Shown here piece after piece: positions 7,506 to 7,706 of a stretch of DNA of 7,706 bases. Under the pieces are notes generated by a model. That model was given only the letters and a program-made list of their open reading frames with translations, had not been told where the DNA came from and searched no databases. The first letter of the stretch is position 1. The number at the start of each line of letters is the position of its first letter. Location of the stretch: positions 1 to 7,706 of the forward strand of contig JAGDBR010000362.1 in the NCBI GenBank assembly GCA_017958935.1, written 5' to 3'. The stretch comes from Lachnospiraceae bacterium (lineage in GTDB: Bacteria; Bacillota_A; Clostridia; Lachnospirales; Lachnospiraceae). Position numbers and translations under genes: made by a program.

Positions 7506-7706
7506 TCCGGGGTGGATTTCATGGATAGTTCCGGGCTGGGGCTGATCATGGGGCGGTTCGCGCTGGTGCGCCGCTACGGAGGAAAACTGGCGGTTCTCGA
7601 TCCGGCGCCCGCCGTGCAAAAGATACTGGCTCTTGCCGGAATGGAACGGATGATCCCGGTCCGGTATTCCGCAAAAGATCAAAAGAAAGGAGGAACGAAA
7701 CAATGA
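7503..7706 (+). CDS. spoIIAA: Anti-sigma F factor antagonist SpoIIAA, N-terminus missing
   Basis: The last 67 residues of an STAS-domain protein are encoded. The segment LSGVDFMDSSGLGLIMGRF matches the SpoIIAA phosphorylation site, in which a Ser of the DSSG motif is phosphorylated by SpoIIAB, and the following YGGKLAVLDPAPAVQKILAL and MERMI fit the rest of the domain. Unphosphorylated SpoIIAA binds SpoIIAB and frees sigma F in the forespore. The N-terminal strands of the ~110-residue protein are absent: upstream of about 7503 the frame runs on only as the antisense of the neighbouring minus-strand genes. The stop TGA (7704-7706) overlaps the ATG of the next gene. The identification rests on this motif block and the downstream overlap; another STAS anti-anti-sigma factor (RsbV-like) is the alternative. 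Confidence 0.85.
   Translation, partial: LSGVDFMDSSGLGLIMGRFALVRRYGGKLAVLDPAPAVQKILALAGMERMIPVRYSAKDQKKGGTKQ
7686..7693 (+). promoter_or_regulatory. Ribosome binding site of the next gene (probable spoIIAB)
   Basis: AAAGGAGG lies inside the end of the spoIIAA frame, 9 nt before an ATG at 7703-7705. That ATG overlaps the TGA stop at 7704-7706 (ATGA), an arrangement typical of translationally coupled genes. In the usual sporulation operon the next gene is spoIIAB, the anti-sigma F kinase. Only its start codon and first base after it are in the window, so its identity is inferred from order. Confidence 0.7.

Noticed and set aside
7506..7703. Extension of the NAD(P)-binding protein to an ATG at 7703
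   Set aside because: The extra 66 residues are the exact antisense of the SpoIIAA motif region and show no Rossmann motif.
6219..7706. A 495-codon open frame on the plus strand
   Set aside because: Up to about 7503 it is the antisense of the DUF1295 and NAD(P)-binding genes, with Asp/Arg/His-rich low-complexity translation typical of GC-rich shadows. Only its last ~67 codons (SpoIIAA) are real.

Overview
The window is GC-rich DNA of bacterial type, with short gaps between genes and strong AAGGAGG-type ribosome binding sites. A partial SpoIIAA gene at the right edge suggests a spore-forming lineage of the Firmicutes (Bacillota), perhaps a high-GC gut Clostridia-type organism. No rRNA or other marker fixes the taxonomy.

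Left half (1-4812, plus strand): an ABC importer operon. It holds the 3' part of a solute-binding protein gene, a 609-residue permease that fuses two membrane domains (FbpB-like), and a 546-residue ATPase of the FbpC/PotA/MalK type with two unusual insertions. The architecture is that of ferric iron, polyamine or phosphonate-class importers. The cargo cannot be read from the sequence. The binding-protein gene carries an in-frame TAG at 46-48, and a GC-rich hairpin separates it from the permease gene.

Middle (4813-4881): a perfect 30-bp palindrome flanked by an A-tract, serving as a terminator between convergent operons.

Right half (4882-7505, minus strand): a compact four-gene operon. In transcription order it encodes a broken NAD(P)-binding protein of the NmrA/atypical-SDR type, a DUF1295 membrane protein, a protein that looks like a ferredoxin-dependent bilin reductase, and a PNPOx-type split-barrel flavoprotein. 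The combination suggests redox chemistry on a small cofactor or tetrapyrrole, but that is inference.

Right edge (about 7503-7706, plus strand): the C-terminal half of SpoIIAA, ending in an ATGA overlap with the start codon of the next gene, presumably spoIIAB. Near 7500-7515 the NAD(P)-binding gene (minus) and spoIIAA (plus) run into each other, each missing its N-terminal part. This is either a real rearrangement or a chimeric assembly join.
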